Both the position numbers and the translations under genes were made by a program. A DNA stretch of 64,000 nucleotides from Dickeya oryzae (GTDB taxonomy: Bacteria > Pseudomonadota > Gammaproteobacteria > Enterobacterales > Enterobacteriaceae). The DNA is taken from assembly GCF_009372235.1 (NCBI RefSeq), contig NZ_ML762924.1, positions 1-64,000 on the forward strand, read 5' to 3'. Below the pieces are notes generated by a model that was given only the letters and a program-made list of their open reading frames with translations, had not been told where the DNA came from and searched no databases. Shown piece after piece: positions 25,506 through 37,168 of the stretch; positions within the stretch are counted from its first letter, which is position 1; each line of letters starts with the position of its first letter.

Positions 25506-25526
25506 AATGAAACAATTAGTTTCATT
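25506..25526. promoter_or_regulatory. KdgR-like palindrome 2 upstream of pelX
   Basis: AATGAAAC (25506-25513) and GTTTCATT (25519-25526) are perfect inverted 8-bp arms separated by AATTA, five bases instead of the three in the KdgR consensus. About 100 bp from the pelX start. The remainder of 25408-25800 holds the pelX and glmU promoter regions with no further gene. Confidence 0.55.
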
Positions 25527-25800
25527 TTGTTGTATGTGTCTCGGTTCGATGAAATGATCGCTCGCTGTTATTCCATTTACAGACTCTGGTTATTGCAGGA
25601 GATGCTGAGGGTGGGAACGTTTCGCGTTACCTGAATCCTGCCGGGTTGAGTAAACTCACGTTAATACGTTTTTTCAGCCTGGAGTAGGCGTTGGGACGTA
25701 TTTTTTGCTGAAAAATATGTAGTAATCCGGTGTAATAACGGGTTTACTTTCGTTCGTCCGTACTCAATCGGACACCATTCAGTTTTTAGTCAGGATGCCT

Positions 25801-27171
25801 ATGTCAAACAGTGCAATGAGCGTGGTTATCCTTGCCGCCGGCAAGGGAACCCGCATGTATTCCGATCTTCCCAAAGTGCTTCACCCTCTGGCGGGTAAAC
25901 CAATTGTTCAGCATGTGATCGATGCGGCGAAGGGTGTTGGTGCCCGGTGTATTCACCTGGTGTACGGACACGGTGCGGACCTGATTCGCGAAACGCTGAC
26001 GGAAACATCGCTGAATTGGGTATTGCAAGCCGAGCAGTTGGGAACGGGCCATGCGGTGCAACAAGCGGCAGATGGGTTTGACGATAACGAAGACATTCTG
26101 ATTCTGTACGGCGATGTGCCGTTAATTTCTCCTGCCACGTTGCAGCGCCTGGCCGCCGCCAAACCGCAAGGCGGGATTGGCTTGCTGACCGTCAATCTGG
26201 CTGACCCTACCGGTTATGGCCGTATTGTGCGTGAGAACGGCGACGTGGTGGGGATTGTGGAACATAAAGATGCCACCGAGCAGCAGCGTACCATTACGGA
26301 AATCAACACCGGTATTTTGGTGGCCGGTGGCCGTGATTTGAAGCGTTGGTTAAGCCAGCTCAATAATCACAATGTACAGGGTGAATATTATCTTACCGAT
26401 ATCATCGCCATGGCGTCGCAGGAAGGGCAGCGGGTGGTGGCGGTACATCCGTCGCGTCTGAGTGAAGTGGAAGGCATCAATAACCGTCTGCAACTGGCAA
26501 CGCTGGAGCGCACTTACCAGCGCGAACAGGCGGAGCAGTTGTTGCTGGCGGGGGTCATGCTGCTGGATCCAGCCCGTTTTGATTTACGTGGCGAACTGGT
26601 ACACGGGCGTGACGTGACTATCGACACCAACGTCATTCTGGAAGGCCGGGTGACGCTGGGTAATCGGGTGAAAATTGGTGCGGGCTGTGTAATCAAAAAC
26701 AGTGAGATCGGTGATGATTGCGAACTCAGCCCGTACACCGTGGTGGAAAATGCGGTGTTGCAAGCGCGTTGTACCGTTGGGCCGTTCGCCCGCCTGCGTC
26801 CCGGTGCGGTGCTGGAAGAAGAAGCGCATGTCGGCAATTTCGTCGAATTGAAAAAAGCGCGTCTTGGCAAAGGGTCGAAAGCCGGTCATCTGACGTACCT
26901 TGGCGATGCGGACATTGGCTCTGGTGTGAATATTGGTGCGGGTGTGATTACCTGTAACTACGATGGCGCTAATAAGCACCAGACGGTGATTGGCGATGAT
27001 GTGTTTGTCGGTTCGGATAGTCAGCTGATAGCGCCTGTTAAGGTGGCTAATGGCGCGACTATTGGGGCTGGGACTACCGTCACCCGTGAGGTGGGGGAAA
27101 ATGAGCTGGTTATTAGCCGTGTTAAGCAAACCCATATCAGCGGCTGGAAACGCCCGGTGAAGAAAAAATAA
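25801..27171 (+). CDS. glmU: bifunctional GlmU (N-acetylglucosamine-1-phosphate uridyltransferase / glucosamine-1-phosphate acetyltransferase)
   Basis: 456 aa from the ATG at 25801 (AGGA six bases upstream), identical in length to E. coli; an ATG at 25795 overlaps the ribosome binding site. N-terminal pyrophosphorylase motif [15 protein letters not shown] and GDVPL; C-terminal left-handed beta helix of hexapeptide repeats (from about 250) with the acetyltransferase site. Makes UDP-GlcNAc for peptidoglycan and LPS. Cotranscribed with glmS in enterobacteria. Confidence 0.97.
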   Translation: MSNSAMSVVILAAGKGTRMYSDLPKVLHPLAGKPIVQHVIDAAKGVGARCIHLVYGHGADLIRETLTETSLNWVLQAEQLGTGHAVQQAADGFDDNEDILILYGDVPLISPATLQRLAAAKPQGGIGLLTVNLADPTGYGRIVRENGDVVGIVEHKDATEQQRTITEINTGILVAGGRDLKRWLSQLNNHNVQGEYYLTDIIAMASQEGQRVVAVHPSRLSEVEGINNRLQLATLERTYQREQAEQLLLAGVMLLDPARFDLRGELVHGRDVTIDTNVILEGRVTLGNRVKIGAGCVIKNSEIGDDCELSPYTVVENAVLQARCTVGPFARLRPGAVLEEEAHVGNFVELKKARLGKGSKAGHLTYLGDADIGSGVNIGAGVITCNYDGANKHQTVIGDDVFVGSDSQLIAPVKVANGATIGAGTTVTREVGENELVISRVKQTHISGWKRPVKKK

Positions 27172-27369
27172 GGGTCTTACTCCCTTGGATTCGGTTTTCT
27201 GCGCAGGCGCATGAAGGCGTACCGATCCGAGGGAGAACACGTCTTGATATAAGACGGTTTTGCCCTGTGTTCCCTGAGGGAATTCAGGTCAAAACATAAA
27301 AATCCCCACTCTCTACAAGGCTCGGGGAACCCGGAAAAAACCGGAACAATCAGGTCTAAAGACATCGTG

Positions 27370-27386
27370 GTGACACAATATGTCAC
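27370..27386 (+). promoter_or_regulatory. hairpin in the glmS leader
   Basis: GTGACA and TGTCAC pair around CAATA, 19 nt upstream of the glmS start and just before its AGGA ribosome binding site (27392-27395). In E. coli the glmS leader folds over the ribosome binding site and is opened by the small RNA GlmZ; whether this stem belongs to such a structure is inference. Confidence 0.35.
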
Positions 27387-27405
27387 GTTTACAGGAATAC
27401 AACCG

Positions 27406-29241
27406 ATGTGTGGAATTGTAGGCGCTGTTGCGCAACGAGATATTGCTGAGATCCTGCTAGAGGGGCTACGCCGCCTCGAGTACCGTGGTTATGACTCTGC
27501 CGGTCTGGCGGTGGTGAATAGTGAAGGGACGGTGTCCCGCCTGCGTCGTCTGGGCAAAGTGCAGGTGCTGGCTCAGGCGGCGGAAGAGCATCCGCTGTTG
27601 GGCGGAACCGGCATTGCCCACACCCGTTGGGCGACCCACGGTGAACCGTCTGAGCAGAATGCTCACCCGCATGTGTCCGGCGACATTATTGTGGTGCACA
27701 ACGGTATCATTGAAAACCATGAGCCGCTGCGCGAGTTACTGGTATCCCGTGGCTATCATTTTGTTTCCGAAACAGATACGGAAGTGGTGGCCCATCTGGT
27801 GCACTGGGAACAGCAGCAAAACGGCGGTTCGTTGCTGGATATTGTACAGCGCGTGATCCCACAACTGCGCGGTGCGTATGGCATGGTTCTGATGGATAGC
27901 CGTGACCCCAGCGTACTGGTTGCTGCACGCTCTGGTAGCCCGTTGGTGATTGGCCGTGGTGTCGGTGAAAACTTTATTGCTTCCGACCAGTTGGCATTGC
28001 TGCCGGTAACCCGTCGCTTCATCTTTCTGGAAGAAGGTGACATCGCCGAAGTCACGCGTCGTACCGTGCGCATCGTCAACCGCCAGGGGCAGGACGTTGA
28101 ACGCGAAGAAATTGAATCAAAGGTACAGTACGATGCCGGCGATAAAGGCGCGTACCGTCACTACATGCAAAAAGAGATCTACGAGCAGCCGATGGCCATC
28201 AAAAACACCCTGGAAGGGCGTTTTAGTCACGGCGAGATCAACCTGTCCGAGTTAGGCCCGCAAGCGGATGCGCTGCTGGCACAGGTTCAGCATATTCAGA
28301 TTATTGCCTGCGGTACGTCTTATAACTCTGGCATGGTGTCGCGTTACTGGTTTGAGTCGCTGGCAGGGATTCCGTGTGATGTGGAAATCGCCTCAGAATT
28401 CCGCTATCGCAAACCGGCGGTCCGCCCCAATAGCCTGATGATTACCCTGTCCCAATCCGGTGAAACGGCTGATACGCTGGCGGCATTGCGTTTGTCGAAA
28501 GAACTGGGGTATCTGGGGTCGCTGGCGATTTGTAACGTAGCGGGTTCGTCGCTGGTGCGTGAATCAGATCTGGCGCTGATGACCCGTGCTGGTACCGAAA
28601 TCGGTGTGGCATCCACCAAGGCATTCACGACACAATTGACGGTGTTGCTGATGCTGGTGGCGCGCATCGGTCGCTTGCGTGGTATGGAAGCCCGTATCGA
28701 GCAAGATATCGTGCATGCGTTGCAGGCATTACCGGCGCGTATCGAACAGATGCTGTCGCAAGACAAGCTGATCGAATCGCTGGCGGAAGGTTTCTCCGAT
28801 AAACATCACGCATTGTTCCTGGGCCGCGGCGACCAGTATCCGATTGCGATGGAAGGGGCGCTCAAACTCAAGGAGATTTCCTACATCCATGCGGAAGCTT
28901 ATGCCGCAGGTGAGCTGAAACACGGGCCGCTGGCGTTGATCGATGCCGATATGCCAGTCGTCGTGGTCGCACCCAACAACGACCTGTTGGAAAAACTGAA
29001 ATCCAACATCGAGGAAGTGCGTGCACGTGGCGGCGAACTTTACGTGTTTGCTGATGAACAGGCTGGGTTCACCTCCGATAGCGATATGATGAAGATTATC
29101 CAGTTGCCGCACGTAGAAGAAGTGATTGCACCGATCTTCTATACCGTGCCGTTGCAACTGCTGTCTTACCATGTTGCCTTAATTAAAGGCACCGATGTAG
29201 ACCAGCCGCGCAACCTGGCGAAATCGGTGACGGTGGAGTAA
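27406..29241 (+). CDS. glmS: glutamine-fructose-6-phosphate aminotransferase (isomerizing)
   Basis: 611 aa (E. coli 609). [12 protein letters not shown] places the nucleophilic Cys directly after the initiator Met, so the upstream ATG-like start 39 nt earlier is not used. N-terminal glutaminase domain, then two SIS domains ([13 protein letters not shown] near 310; [28 protein letters not shown] near 475) and the conserved C-terminus [13 protein letters not shown]. Produces glucosamine 6-phosphate, the entry to UDP-GlcNAc; 234 bp after glmU. Confidence 0.97.
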   Translation: MCGIVGAVAQRDIAEILLEGLRRLEYRGYDSAGLAVVNSEGTVSRLRRLGKVQVLAQAAEEHPLLGGTGIAHTRWATHGEPSEQNAHPHVSGDIIVVHNGIIENHEPLRELLVSRGYHFVSETDTEVVAHLVHWEQQQNGGSLLDIVQRVIPQLRGAYGMVLMDSRDPSVLVAARSGSPLVIGRGVGENFIASDQLALLPVTRRFIFLEEGDIAEVTRRTVRIVNRQGQDVEREEIESKVQYDAGDKGAYRHYMQKEIYEQPMAIKNTLEGRFSHGEINLSELGPQADALLAQVQHIQIIACGTSYNSGMVSRYWFESLAGIPCDVEIASEFRYRKPAVRPNSLMITLSQSGETADTLAALRLSKELGYLGSLAICNVAGSSLVRESDLALMTRAGTEIGVASTKAFTTQLTVLLMLVARIGRLRGMEARIEQDIVHALQALPARIEQMLSQDKLIESLAEGFSDKHHALFLGRGDQYPIAMEGALKLKEISYIHAEAYAAGELKHGPLALIDADMPVVVVAPNNDLLEKLKSNIEEVRARGGELYVFADEQAGFTSDSDMMKIIQLPHVEEVIAPIFYTVPLQLLSYHVALIKGTDVDQPRNLAKSVTVE

Positions 29242-29285
29242 AAGGGCAGATAGTATTTAATCTTGACCCGAAAAACATATATCAA

Positions 29286-29316
29286 AAGCCCTGGGGTTCT
29301 ATCTCAGGGCTTTTTT
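29286..29316 (+). terminator. intrinsic terminator after glmS
   Basis: AAGCCCTG (29286-29293) and CAGGGCTT (29305-29312) form an 8-bp stem with an 11-nt loop followed by a T-run. It separates glmS from the convergent diguanylate cyclase gene. Confidence 0.9.
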
Positions 29317-29360
29317 CATTGTATTTTAGAATGAAAGTACGACGACTCAATCAATACCTT

Positions 29361-31676
29361 TTATTTCCACACCACCCGATTGCGGCCTGCGTTTTTCGCT
29401 TCGTACAGGGCATCATCGGCCCGTTTCATGTCGCTTTCAAAGTTGTCTTTCAGGTTTTGAACATGGCGGTGCTTGATAAAGGTGGCACCGATACTGATAG
29501 TAAAATGGAAAGAATAACCGTCGACGGTGAATAGGGTATTTTCCACTTCGATACGGATGCCGTTCATAATGGCATCCACATTATCGGGATTGGCGTGATG
29601 CATAATCAGGCCGAATTCTTCGCCCCCCAACCGGGCAACAAAGTCATCAGTACGTAGTTTACTGGTAATGATTTCTGCCAGGCGACAGATCGCCACATCA
29701 CCGACGTGGTGACCGTACTGATCATTAACCTTTTTGAAGAAGTCGATATCGATAATCGCCAGCGCGGTATTTTTCTCGTTGTTACGGTAGCACTTTTCCG
29801 CTTCCAGAATATAAGCGCGTCGGTTGTGGATACCGGTCAGCGGGTCTGTATTCGCCATTTCCAGCAGTTTGGCTTCCAGCTCTTCTCTGGCGCGCTGGGT
29901 TTCAAGCGCGTAGAACAGTGAGCCCAGTGTATCCACGAACGGGCTGAGAAAGCGCAATTGCTGTTCATTGTAGCCGTCAAAGCGGTTACCCAATCCGATC
30001 ATGCCGACCACTTCATCACGGAAATAGATGGGTAAGCCCATAAATTGACGCAGGATGGGATGGCCTTTCGGCACGCCGCGCGAGGCGGAATGTGTGCGTG
30101 GTGAGTTAGTGATCACCGGTTTGCCGGTGATCACTACATGTCCGAACAGGTTATCCAGGCTGGTGAACTGCAAATTGTTTTGCAGGAACGTGTCGTAAGA
30201 GTTTTTACTGTCGCCGTTCCAACTGACATTGGAAATCGCGACGATGTGCAGCACTTTCTTATTATCGTGCTCTCTGACCTGGCCGATGAAACCAAACTCT
30301 GACGCCGAAATAGAGAGCAGGTCGTCAAAGATGGACATGCAGGCCTCCTGAATATCCGTTTTTTCCAGAAAGATCTTTTGCGCACGGTTAATCAATTCCA
30401 GCAGGCGTTTATCCGCCTCTTCCTGCAATTCTTTGTTTTTCTTTTCCGTGATATCACGATGGGTACCGGCAACCCGAATCGGTTTGCCTTTTTCGTTGTA
30501 TTCCACCACTTTGCCGTAGGTTTCAATCCATACCCAATCGCCTTTACTATGGCGCATCCGGTATTGTTCATTGATTAGCGTCGTCTGGCCGGTGGCGCAG
30601 GCTTCCGCCGCGCGTACCATGTTTTCCCGATCCAGTGGATGCATTAATTGCTGCCAGTAGTCCAGTGAGGAGTCGAACTGGTCTTGTGTGATCCCCATCA
30701 TTTCACACCATTGTTTATTAACGCGAATGGTGTGCCGTCCTAAATCCCAGTCCCAGGTGCCAAGGCTGGATGACTCCAGTACCAGTCGCATCTGATTATT
30801 GGTATCCACCAGCAGTTTTTGCAGGTATTTCTGGTGAGAGTTATCGATCAGCAATGCCTGTACATGGCTCAGTTTGCCATTGTGATGGTAATTGGCGGTG
30901 GAAAGCTGTCGAATCCACAAGGTTTTTCCCCCGGGCGACAAAAAGCGGTATTCACATTCCAGATTGGCCACCCCTTTTTTATGGTTATCCAGTACAAATA
31001 ACAGATTCTCGTAATCATCTGGGTGGACATAGCTTTCCATCATCGCGCAGTGGTGGCGGATTTCTTCTTTGCTGACACCCAGCACATGCTGCGCGTTGGG
31101 CGAGATATAGGAAATGTGCAGCATATTGTCCTGCTGCCAGTTGACGAGCACCACGGATGAGTTATTCAGCAGTTGGATTTCCTGCTCCCGATATAACCGT
31201 GCATTCTGCAACTTAAACAGGAATTCGGTGGTGCTGGCAACGAAAGCGGCGGTTTCGCGCGTCGTCTCATCAAGGATGCGCGGCTGATAGTCAATGGCGG
31301 CCAGCGAGCCGACGACAACCTCGTCGAGCACCAGAGGAATACCAAAGTAGCTGCGGATATGCGGGGCTCCGGTCACTAATGGATGTTGGCAAAACAGGTT
31401 ATTCGTCAGGGTATCTGACACAAACACGGTGGTAGCGCTGGCAATCACCGTGTTGCAAAACGCCAGATCCCGGTCGGTGCATTCAATATCGATACCTTCG
31501 CTGAAAATCAGCCACTGCTTATCCTGGTCGATAATCGAAATAAAGGCAGCGGGAAAATTCAGTATGCGTGTAAATAAAATGACCTGGTTTTGAAACGATT
31601 GCTGTAAGCCTAAGTCAAGCAAATGATACTCATTGATTTTCGCGACGCGCTGCTCGTCGGCGTTATATTTTTTCAT
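29361..31676 (-). CDS. diguanylate cyclase with GAF, PAS, PAS and GAF sensors
   Basis: 771 aa from the ATG at 31676 (AGGA nine bases upstream; a GTG six bases earlier is possible). Order: GAF at about 20-160 (NVI-type segment CNTVIASATTVFVSD), PAS at about 165-285, PAS/PAC at about 295-415 (WCEMMGITQDQFD, GTHRDITEKKN), GAF at about 440-595 (IGFIGQVRE, GLPIYFRDEVVGMIGLGN), then GGDEF at about 605-770. The catalytic A-site GGEEF (684-688) and the inhibitory I-site RTDD five residues before it are intact, and no EAL domain is present, so it should make cyclic di-GMP under feedback control. No transmembrane segment, hence cytosolic. Sits between glmS and pstS; target process unknown. Confidence 0.9.
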   Translation of the reverse strand: MKKYNADEQRVAKINEYHLLDLGLQQSFQNQVILFTRILNFPAAFISIIDQDKQWLIFSEGIDIECTDRDLAFCNTVIASATTVFVSDTLTNNLFCQHPLVTGAPHIRSYFGIPLVLDEVVVGSLAAIDYQPRILDETTRETAAFVASTTEFLFKLQNARLYREQEIQLLNNSSVVLVNWQQDNMLHISYISPNAQHVLGVSKEEIRHHCAMMESYVHPDDYENLLFVLDNHKKGVANLECEYRFLSPGGKTLWIRQLSTANYHHNGKLSHVQALLIDNSHQKYLQKLLVDTNNQMRLVLESSSLGTWDWDLGRHTIRVNKQWCEMMGITQDQFDSSLDYWQQLMHPLDRENMVRAAEACATGQTTLINEQYRMRHSKGDWVWIETYGKVVEYNEKGKPIRVAGTHRDITEKKNKELQEEADKRLLELINRAQKIFLEKTDIQEACMSIFDDLLSISASEFGFIGQVREHDNKKVLHIVAISNVSWNGDSKNSYDTFLQNNLQFTSLDNLFGHVVITGKPVITNSPRTHSASRGVPKGHPILRQFMGLPIYFRDEVVGMIGLGNRFDGYNEQQLRFLSPFVDTLGSLFYALETQRAREELEAKLLEMANTDPLTGIHNRRAYILEAEKCYRNNEKNTALAIIDIDFFKKVNDQYGHHVGDVAICRLAEIITSKLRTDDFVARLGGEEFGLIMHHANPDNVDAIMNGIRIEVENTLFTVDGYSFHFTISIGATFIKHRHVQNLKDNFESDMKRADDALYEAKNAGRNRVVWK

Positions 31677-32150
31677 TGTCACTGTTCCTGTAAATATAAA
31701 TAAAATCAGTGCATTGTTTCCTGGTGCCAGAACAGAAAAACGCGACTATTAGGTTCGGTGATAAAAGCGTGAAAACATCCTGTAGGGGAGTGGGGTCCTG
31801 ACGTGAGAGCGTGTTTTTTCAATTATATATCTGAGTATAGAACAGGTTTTTTTATCGCCAGTGGAGATCGAGACTGGGAAGAAACAAAAATCAGGCGATG
31901 ACATAAATCGGTGATGCAGGCGGCGTAAACTGAAGGCAGATAACACAACGATTACGTGTGGTGTGCTGTTCTTGTTTGTGACACGGCGTCATTTTCTGGT
32001 TTAGGGGGAATGCTGGAAAAAGAGCGTGGACGCAGAGGGTGATAAACGCACTAATGTGTGATTTTTCCTTAATTATCAATGTGTATTAATGTTCCGCCGA
32101 CCTGCTTTTATTGAGCGCTACCCCCGTATGATTCGCTGAATCTGACTCGC
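31677..32150. other. intergenic region between the diguanylate cyclase and the pst promoter
   Basis: About 470 bp of AT-rich sequence. Two minus-strand frames of about 62-65 codons occur, but they lack ribosome binding sites and family features. I see no RNA gene. Confidence 0.5.
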
Positions 32151-32201
32151 CTGTCACATAACTGTCATATTGCGTACATTTTACTGTCACTGAATTGACC
32201 T
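32151..32201 (+). promoter_or_regulatory. extended Pho box upstream of pstS
   Basis: Seven-base PhoB half-sites occur every 11 bp: CTGTCAC at 32151, CTGTCAT at 32162, a degenerate CGTACAT at 32173, CTGTCAC at 32184 and TTGACCT at 32195. The first two form a near-perfect consensus Pho box. PhoB phosphorylated under phosphate limitation should bind here and activate pstSCAB-phoU. Confidence 0.9.
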
Positions 32202-32280
32202 ATTTTCTCCACCAGCAAACTACACTCTGATTAAACAATAGCTCCGGGTCTACACGTTTAGGTATCCCACAGGAGGGATT

Positions 32281-33321
32281 ATGAAACTCATGCGTACCAC
32301 TATTGCCAGTATTGTTGCAGCAAGTTTTTCTCTGACGGCGGTTTCTGCGTTTGCCGCAGCAAATATTACCGGTGCTGGTGGCACTTTCCCTGCCCCGGTT
32401 TACACAAAGTGGGCTGACTCTTACGAAAAAGAAACCGGTAACAAAGTTAACTATCAGGGTATCGGTTCTTCCGGTGGCGTGAAACAGATTCTGGCTAAAA
32501 CCGTTGATTTCGGTGCGTCAGATGCCCCGCTGGAAGATGCCAAACTGACCCAGGAAGGTTTGATTCAGTTCCCGACTGTTATCGGTGGTGTGGTACTGGC
32601 GGTGAACCTGCCGGGCGTGAAATCCGGTGAACTGACGCTGGACGGTAAAACGCTGGGCGACATCTACCTGGGCAAGATCAAAAAATGGAATGACGAAGCC
32701 ATCGCCAAACTGAACCCGGGCGTGAAACTGCCGGATCAGGATATCGCTGTGGTACGTCGTGCCGACGGTTCTGGTACGTCCTACGTGTTCACCAGCTATC
32801 TGGCGAAAGTGAACAGCGAGTGGAAAGAGAAGATTGGTGCGGGCAATACCGTTAACTGGCCGACCGGTCTGGGTGGTAAAGGTAACGACGGTATCGCTGC
32901 GTTTGTTCAGCGTCTGCCGGGGTCTATCGGCTACGTTGAGTACGCTTACGCCAAACAGAATAACCTGACCTACACCAAGCTGGTTTCTGCTGATGGCAAA
33001 GCGGTCACCCCGACGGAAGTGTCTTTCAGCAACGCGGCTAAAGGCGCTGACTGGAGCAAGTCTTTTGCTCAGGACCTGACCAACCAGAAAGGCGACAACG
33101 CGTGGCCGATTACCACCACCACGTTCATCCTGATGTACAAGAAGCAGGATAAACCTGAGCAGGGCAAAGAAGTGCTGAAGTTCTTTGACTGGGCTTACAA
33201 CAAAGGTGGCGCACAGGCGAAAGCACTGGACTACGCTACCCTGCCGAATGAAGTGGTTGCGCAAATTCGCGCTGCCTGGAAAAGCCAGGTGAAAGACAGC
33301 AGTGATAAAGCGCTGTACTGA
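32281..33321 (+). CDS. pstS: periplasmic phosphate-binding protein
   Basis: 346 aa. Signal peptide ending near AVSAFA-A (residue about 25), then the phosphate-binding fold with [21 protein letters not shown] and [12 protein letters not shown] loops that wrap phosphate. Delivers Pi to PstCA. First gene of the operon, downstream of the Pho boxes, with GGAGGG as a strong ribosome binding site. Confidence 0.97.
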   Translation: MKLMRTTIASIVAASFSLTAVSAFAAANITGAGGTFPAPVYTKWADSYEKETGNKVNYQGIGSSGGVKQILAKTVDFGASDAPLEDAKLTQEGLIQFPTVIGGVVLAVNLPGVKSGELTLDGKTLGDIYLGKIKKWNDEAIAKLNPGVKLPDQDIAVVRRADGSGTSYVFTSYLAKVNSEWKEKIGAGNTVNWPTGLGGKGNDGIAAFVQRLPGSIGYVEYAYAKQNNLTYTKLVSADGKAVTPTEVSFSNAAKGADWSKSFAQDLTNQKGDNAWPITTTTFILMYKKQDKPEQGKEVLKFFDWAYNKGGAQAKALDYATLPNEVVAQIRAAWKSQVKDSSDKALY

Positions 33322-33355
33322 TTGCGCTTAGCCGGATCGGTTGTGTGAGTATCGA

Positions 33356-33414
33356 GAGGTGGATAAACCGGAAACGGGGTATCCACCTCTGACATTGGTT
33401 GGGGGCTCCCCCAA
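33356..33414 (+). other. two hairpins between pstS and pstC
   Basis: GAGGTGGATA (33356-33365) pairs perfectly with TATCCACCTC (33380-33389); a second very GC-rich inverted repeat, TTGGGGG then CCCCCAA, follows at 33399-33414. Such structures after a binding-protein gene typically stabilise its mRNA and lower permease expression; that role is inferred. Confidence 0.65.
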
Positions 33415-33453
33415 TTATCGCAAAGACGTAGTTATCTGAAAGAAGAGAGACGT

Positions 33454-34413
33454 ATGGCTGAGCAAAAGCCAACTATTACACCTCCGGGAAAACAGGGCGA
33501 CATACTGTTCGGGGCGCTGGTCAGACTGGCGGCCCTGTTGACGTTGCTGCTGCTGGGCGGAATTATCGTTTCCCTGATTTTTGCCTCATGGCCAAGCATC
33601 AAAACGTTTGGTTTCTCCTTTCTGTGGACCAAAGAGTGGGATGCGCCCGCCGGACAATTTGGCGCACTGGTACCGATTTACGGCACCATCGTGACCTCGC
33701 TGATCGCGCTGATTATCGCCATCCCCATCAGTTTCGGTATCGCATTGTTCCTGACAGAACTGGCGCCAGGCTGGCTGAAACGTCCGCTGGGTGTGGCTAT
33801 CGAATTGCTGGCCGCTATCCCCAGCATCGTGTACGGCATGTGGGGGTTGTTCGTGTTTGCCCCGCTGTTCGCTAAATATTTCCAACAGCCGGTGGGTAGC
33901 GTGCTCTCCAGTATTCCGCTGGTCGGCACGCTGTTTTCCGGTCCGGCGTTCGGTATCGGTATTCTGGCCGCCGGGGTGATTCTGGCTATCATGATAATCC
34001 CCTACATTGCCGCGGTGATGCGCGATGTGTTCGAGCAAACGCCGGTGATGATGAAAGAGTCGGCGTATGGCATCGGTTGTACCACCTGGGAAGTTATCTG
34101 GCACATCGTGTTGCCGTTCACCAAAAACGGTGTGATTGGCGGCGTGATGCTGGGACTGGGCCGTGCGTTGGGTGAAACCATGGCGGTGACGTTTATCATC
34201 GGCAACACGTACCAGTTTGATAGTTTCTCGCTTTATATGCCGGGCAACAGTATCACCTCTGCGCTGGCTAACGAATTTGCCGAAGCGGATACCGGGTTAC
34301 ATACCGCTGCGTTGATGGAGCTGGGCCTGATCCTGTTTGTGATTACGTTTATCGTGCTGGCCTGTTCGAAGCTGATGATCATGCGTCTGGCTAAAAACGA
34401 AGGAGCACGCTAA
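33454..34413 (+). CDS. pstC: phosphate ABC transporter permease PstC
   Basis: 319 aa, six predicted membrane helices with the first at about 30-50. The ABC permease coupling loop [20 protein letters not shown] and [17 protein letters not shown] are present. Stop overlaps the pstA start by one base (TAATG), indicating coupling. Confidence 0.96.
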   Translation: MAEQKPTITPPGKQGDILFGALVRLAALLTLLLLGGIIVSLIFASWPSIKTFGFSFLWTKEWDAPAGQFGALVPIYGTIVTSLIALIIAIPISFGIALFLTELAPGWLKRPLGVAIELLAAIPSIVYGMWGLFVFAPLFAKYFQQPVGSVLSSIPLVGTLFSGPAFGIGILAAGVILAIMIIPYIAAVMRDVFEQTPVMMKESAYGIGCTTWEVIWHIVLPFTKNGVIGGVMLGLGRALGETMAVTFIIGNTYQFDSFSLYMPGNSITSALANEFAEADTGLHTAALMELGLILFVITFIVLACSKLMIMRLAKNEGAR

Positions 34414-35300
34414 TGGCAAGCATTGGTATTGAAAACCGTTCTGACACGATGGAAACCCGCCGCAAGATGCAGGCCTGGCGTCGCCAGAAAAACCGCGTCG
34501 CGCTGTTTTTGTCGATGCTGACCATGGCGTTTGGCTTGTTCTGGCTGGTGTGGATTCTGATGTCCACCGTGACTAAAGGCATTGACGGCATGTCGCTGTC
34601 GCTGTTTACCGAAATGACGCCGCCGCCGAATACGGCGGGTGGTGGTTTGGCCAACGCGATTGTCGGCAGTGGGCTGTTAATTCTGTGGTCAACCTTGTTT
34701 GGCACGCCGCTGGGGATTCTGGCGGGCGTCTACCTGGCGGAGTACGGCCGCAAGTCGCTGATCGCGGAAGTAATTCGCTTTATTAACGACATCCTGCTGT
34801 CGGCACCGTCGATTGTGGTGGGGCTGTTCGTCTACACGCTGGTCGTGGCCAAGATGGAACACTTCTCTGGCTGGGCCGGGGTGATTGCGCTGGCGCTGTT
34901 GCAGGTGCCTATCGTTATCCGTACCACGGAAAACATGCTGAAACTGGTGCCGGATAGTCTGCGTGAAGCGGCTTACGCACTGGGGACGCCGAAATGGAAG
35001 ATGATCTCGGCCATTACCCTGAAAGCGTCGGTATCCGGCATCATCACCGGGGTGTTGCTGGCGGTAGCGCGTATCGCCGGGGAAACCGCACCGCTGCTGT
35101 TTACCTCGCTGTCGAACCAGTTCTGGAGTACGGATCTGATGCAGCCGATCGCCAACCTGCCGGTCACCATCTTTAAATTTGCGATGAGTCCGTTTAAAGA
35201 GTGGCAAGGGCTGGCGTGGGCCGGGGTATTGCTGATTACCCTGTGTGTGCTGGTGCTGAACATTCTGGCGCGTGTGCTGTTCGCCAAAAAATCACATTAA
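34413..35300 (+). CDS. pstA: phosphate ABC transporter permease PstA
   Basis: 295 aa, very close to E. coli PstA through residues 15-290 (for example [15 protein letters not shown] and [20 protein letters not shown]). Pairs with PstC to form the phosphate channel. Confidence 0.97.
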   Translation: MASIGIENRSDTMETRRKMQAWRRQKNRVALFLSMLTMAFGLFWLVWILMSTVTKGIDGMSLSLFTEMTPPPNTAGGGLANAIVGSGLLILWSTLFGTPLGILAGVYLAEYGRKSLIAEVIRFINDILLSAPSIVVGLFVYTLVVAKMEHFSGWAGVIALALLQVPIVIRTTENMLKLVPDSLREAAYALGTPKWKMISAITLKASVSGIITGVLLAVARIAGETAPLLFTSLSNQFWSTDLMQPIANLPVTIFKFAMSPFKEWQGLAWAGVLLITLCVLVLNILARVLFAKKSH

Positions 35301-35342
35301 CAGCGCGCTAAAAAGACACCTTAATAACGCAACATTAAATGA

Positions 35343-36167
<825 letters not shown>

Positions 36168-36180
36168 TTACGGGAGTATC

Positions 36181-36927
36181 ATGGACAATCTCAATCTAAA
36201 CAAACATATTTCCGGTCAGTTTAATGCCGAGCTGGAAAGCATCCGCACCCAGGTGATGACCATGGGCGGGCTGGTGGAACAGCAACTGACCGACGCCATC
36301 ACCGCGATGCATAACCGCGACGCGGAACTGGCGCAGCGTGTCATTGAAGGTGACTCAAAAGTGAACATGATGGAAGTGGCTATCGACGAGGCGTGCGTGC
36401 GTATTATCGCCAAGCGCCAGCCGACGGCCAGTGACTTGCGTCTGGTCATGGCGATCATCAAGACGATTTCCGAGCTGGAGCGTATCGGCGATGTGGCGGA
36501 TAAAATCTGCCGTACTGCGCTGGAGAAGTTCTCTCACCAGCATCAGCCGCTGCTGGTGAGCCTGGAGTCGCTGGGTAACCACACCGTGCAGATGCTGCAC
36601 GATGTGCTGGACGCGTTTGCCCGTATGGATCTGGATGAAGCCAAACGCATCTACATGGAAGACAAGAAGGTGGATAAAGAGTACGAAGGCATTGTGCGTC
36701 AGTTAATGACCCACATGATGGAAGACTCTCGCACCATTCCCAGCGTACTGACCGCCTTGTTCTGTGCCCGTTCCATAGAGCGTATCGGTGACCGCTGCCA
36801 GAACATTTGCGAGTTCATTTTCTACTTCGTCAAAGGCCAGGATTTTCGTCATCTGGGTGGCGACGCACTGGAAAAAATGCTGGCACAGAACGATGCCGAC
36901 AAACCGGAAACGCGGCAACCGGAATAA
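36181..36927 (+). CDS. phoU: phosphate signalling regulator PhoU
   Basis: 248 aa, two PhoU three-helix repeats with the metal-binding E/DxxxD signatures ([14 protein letters not shown] and [15 protein letters not shown]). Mediates inhibition of PhoR by the Pst transporter when Pi is plentiful. Start chosen at 36181 ([13 protein letters not shown]), 13 nt after pstB. Confidence 0.97.
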   Translation: MDNLNLNKHISGQFNAELESIRTQVMTMGGLVEQQLTDAITAMHNRDAELAQRVIEGDSKVNMMEVAIDEACVRIIAKRQPTASDLRLVMAIIKTISELERIGDVADKICRTALEKFSHQHQPLLVSLESLGNHTVQMLHDVLDAFARMDLDEAKRIYMEDKKVDKEYEGIVRQLMTHMMEDSRTIPSVLTALFCARSIERIGDRCQNICEFIFYFVKGQDFRHLGGDALEKMLAQNDADKPETRQPE

Positions 36928-36952
36928 GCCCGGCTGGTTTCCCGATGTAGAC

Positions 36953-36978
36953 ACAACGCCCCGTTTTCGGGGCGTTGT
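36953..36978 (+). terminator. hairpin after phoU
   Basis: ACAACGCCCCG and CGGGGCGTTGT form an 11-bp stem with a short TTTT loop 26 bp after the phoU stop. The U-run is poor, so termination efficiency is uncertain. Confidence 0.7.
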
Positions 36979-37168
36979 CATAAATAACGTGGTGTCGCCG
37001 TTGCTGTCAGCGGGGGTTGCCACTGAGCGGATATAACATAAGTTCATATTATGGGTGTTTATATTATTTCCGGCGCGCTGTAGCCGCTGTTAGCCTGCAT
37101 TTATTGAATTAACAAGTGGTTATCCACTCATCATTCTTTATAAATAACGGCTACAGGCGGATAAAAAA

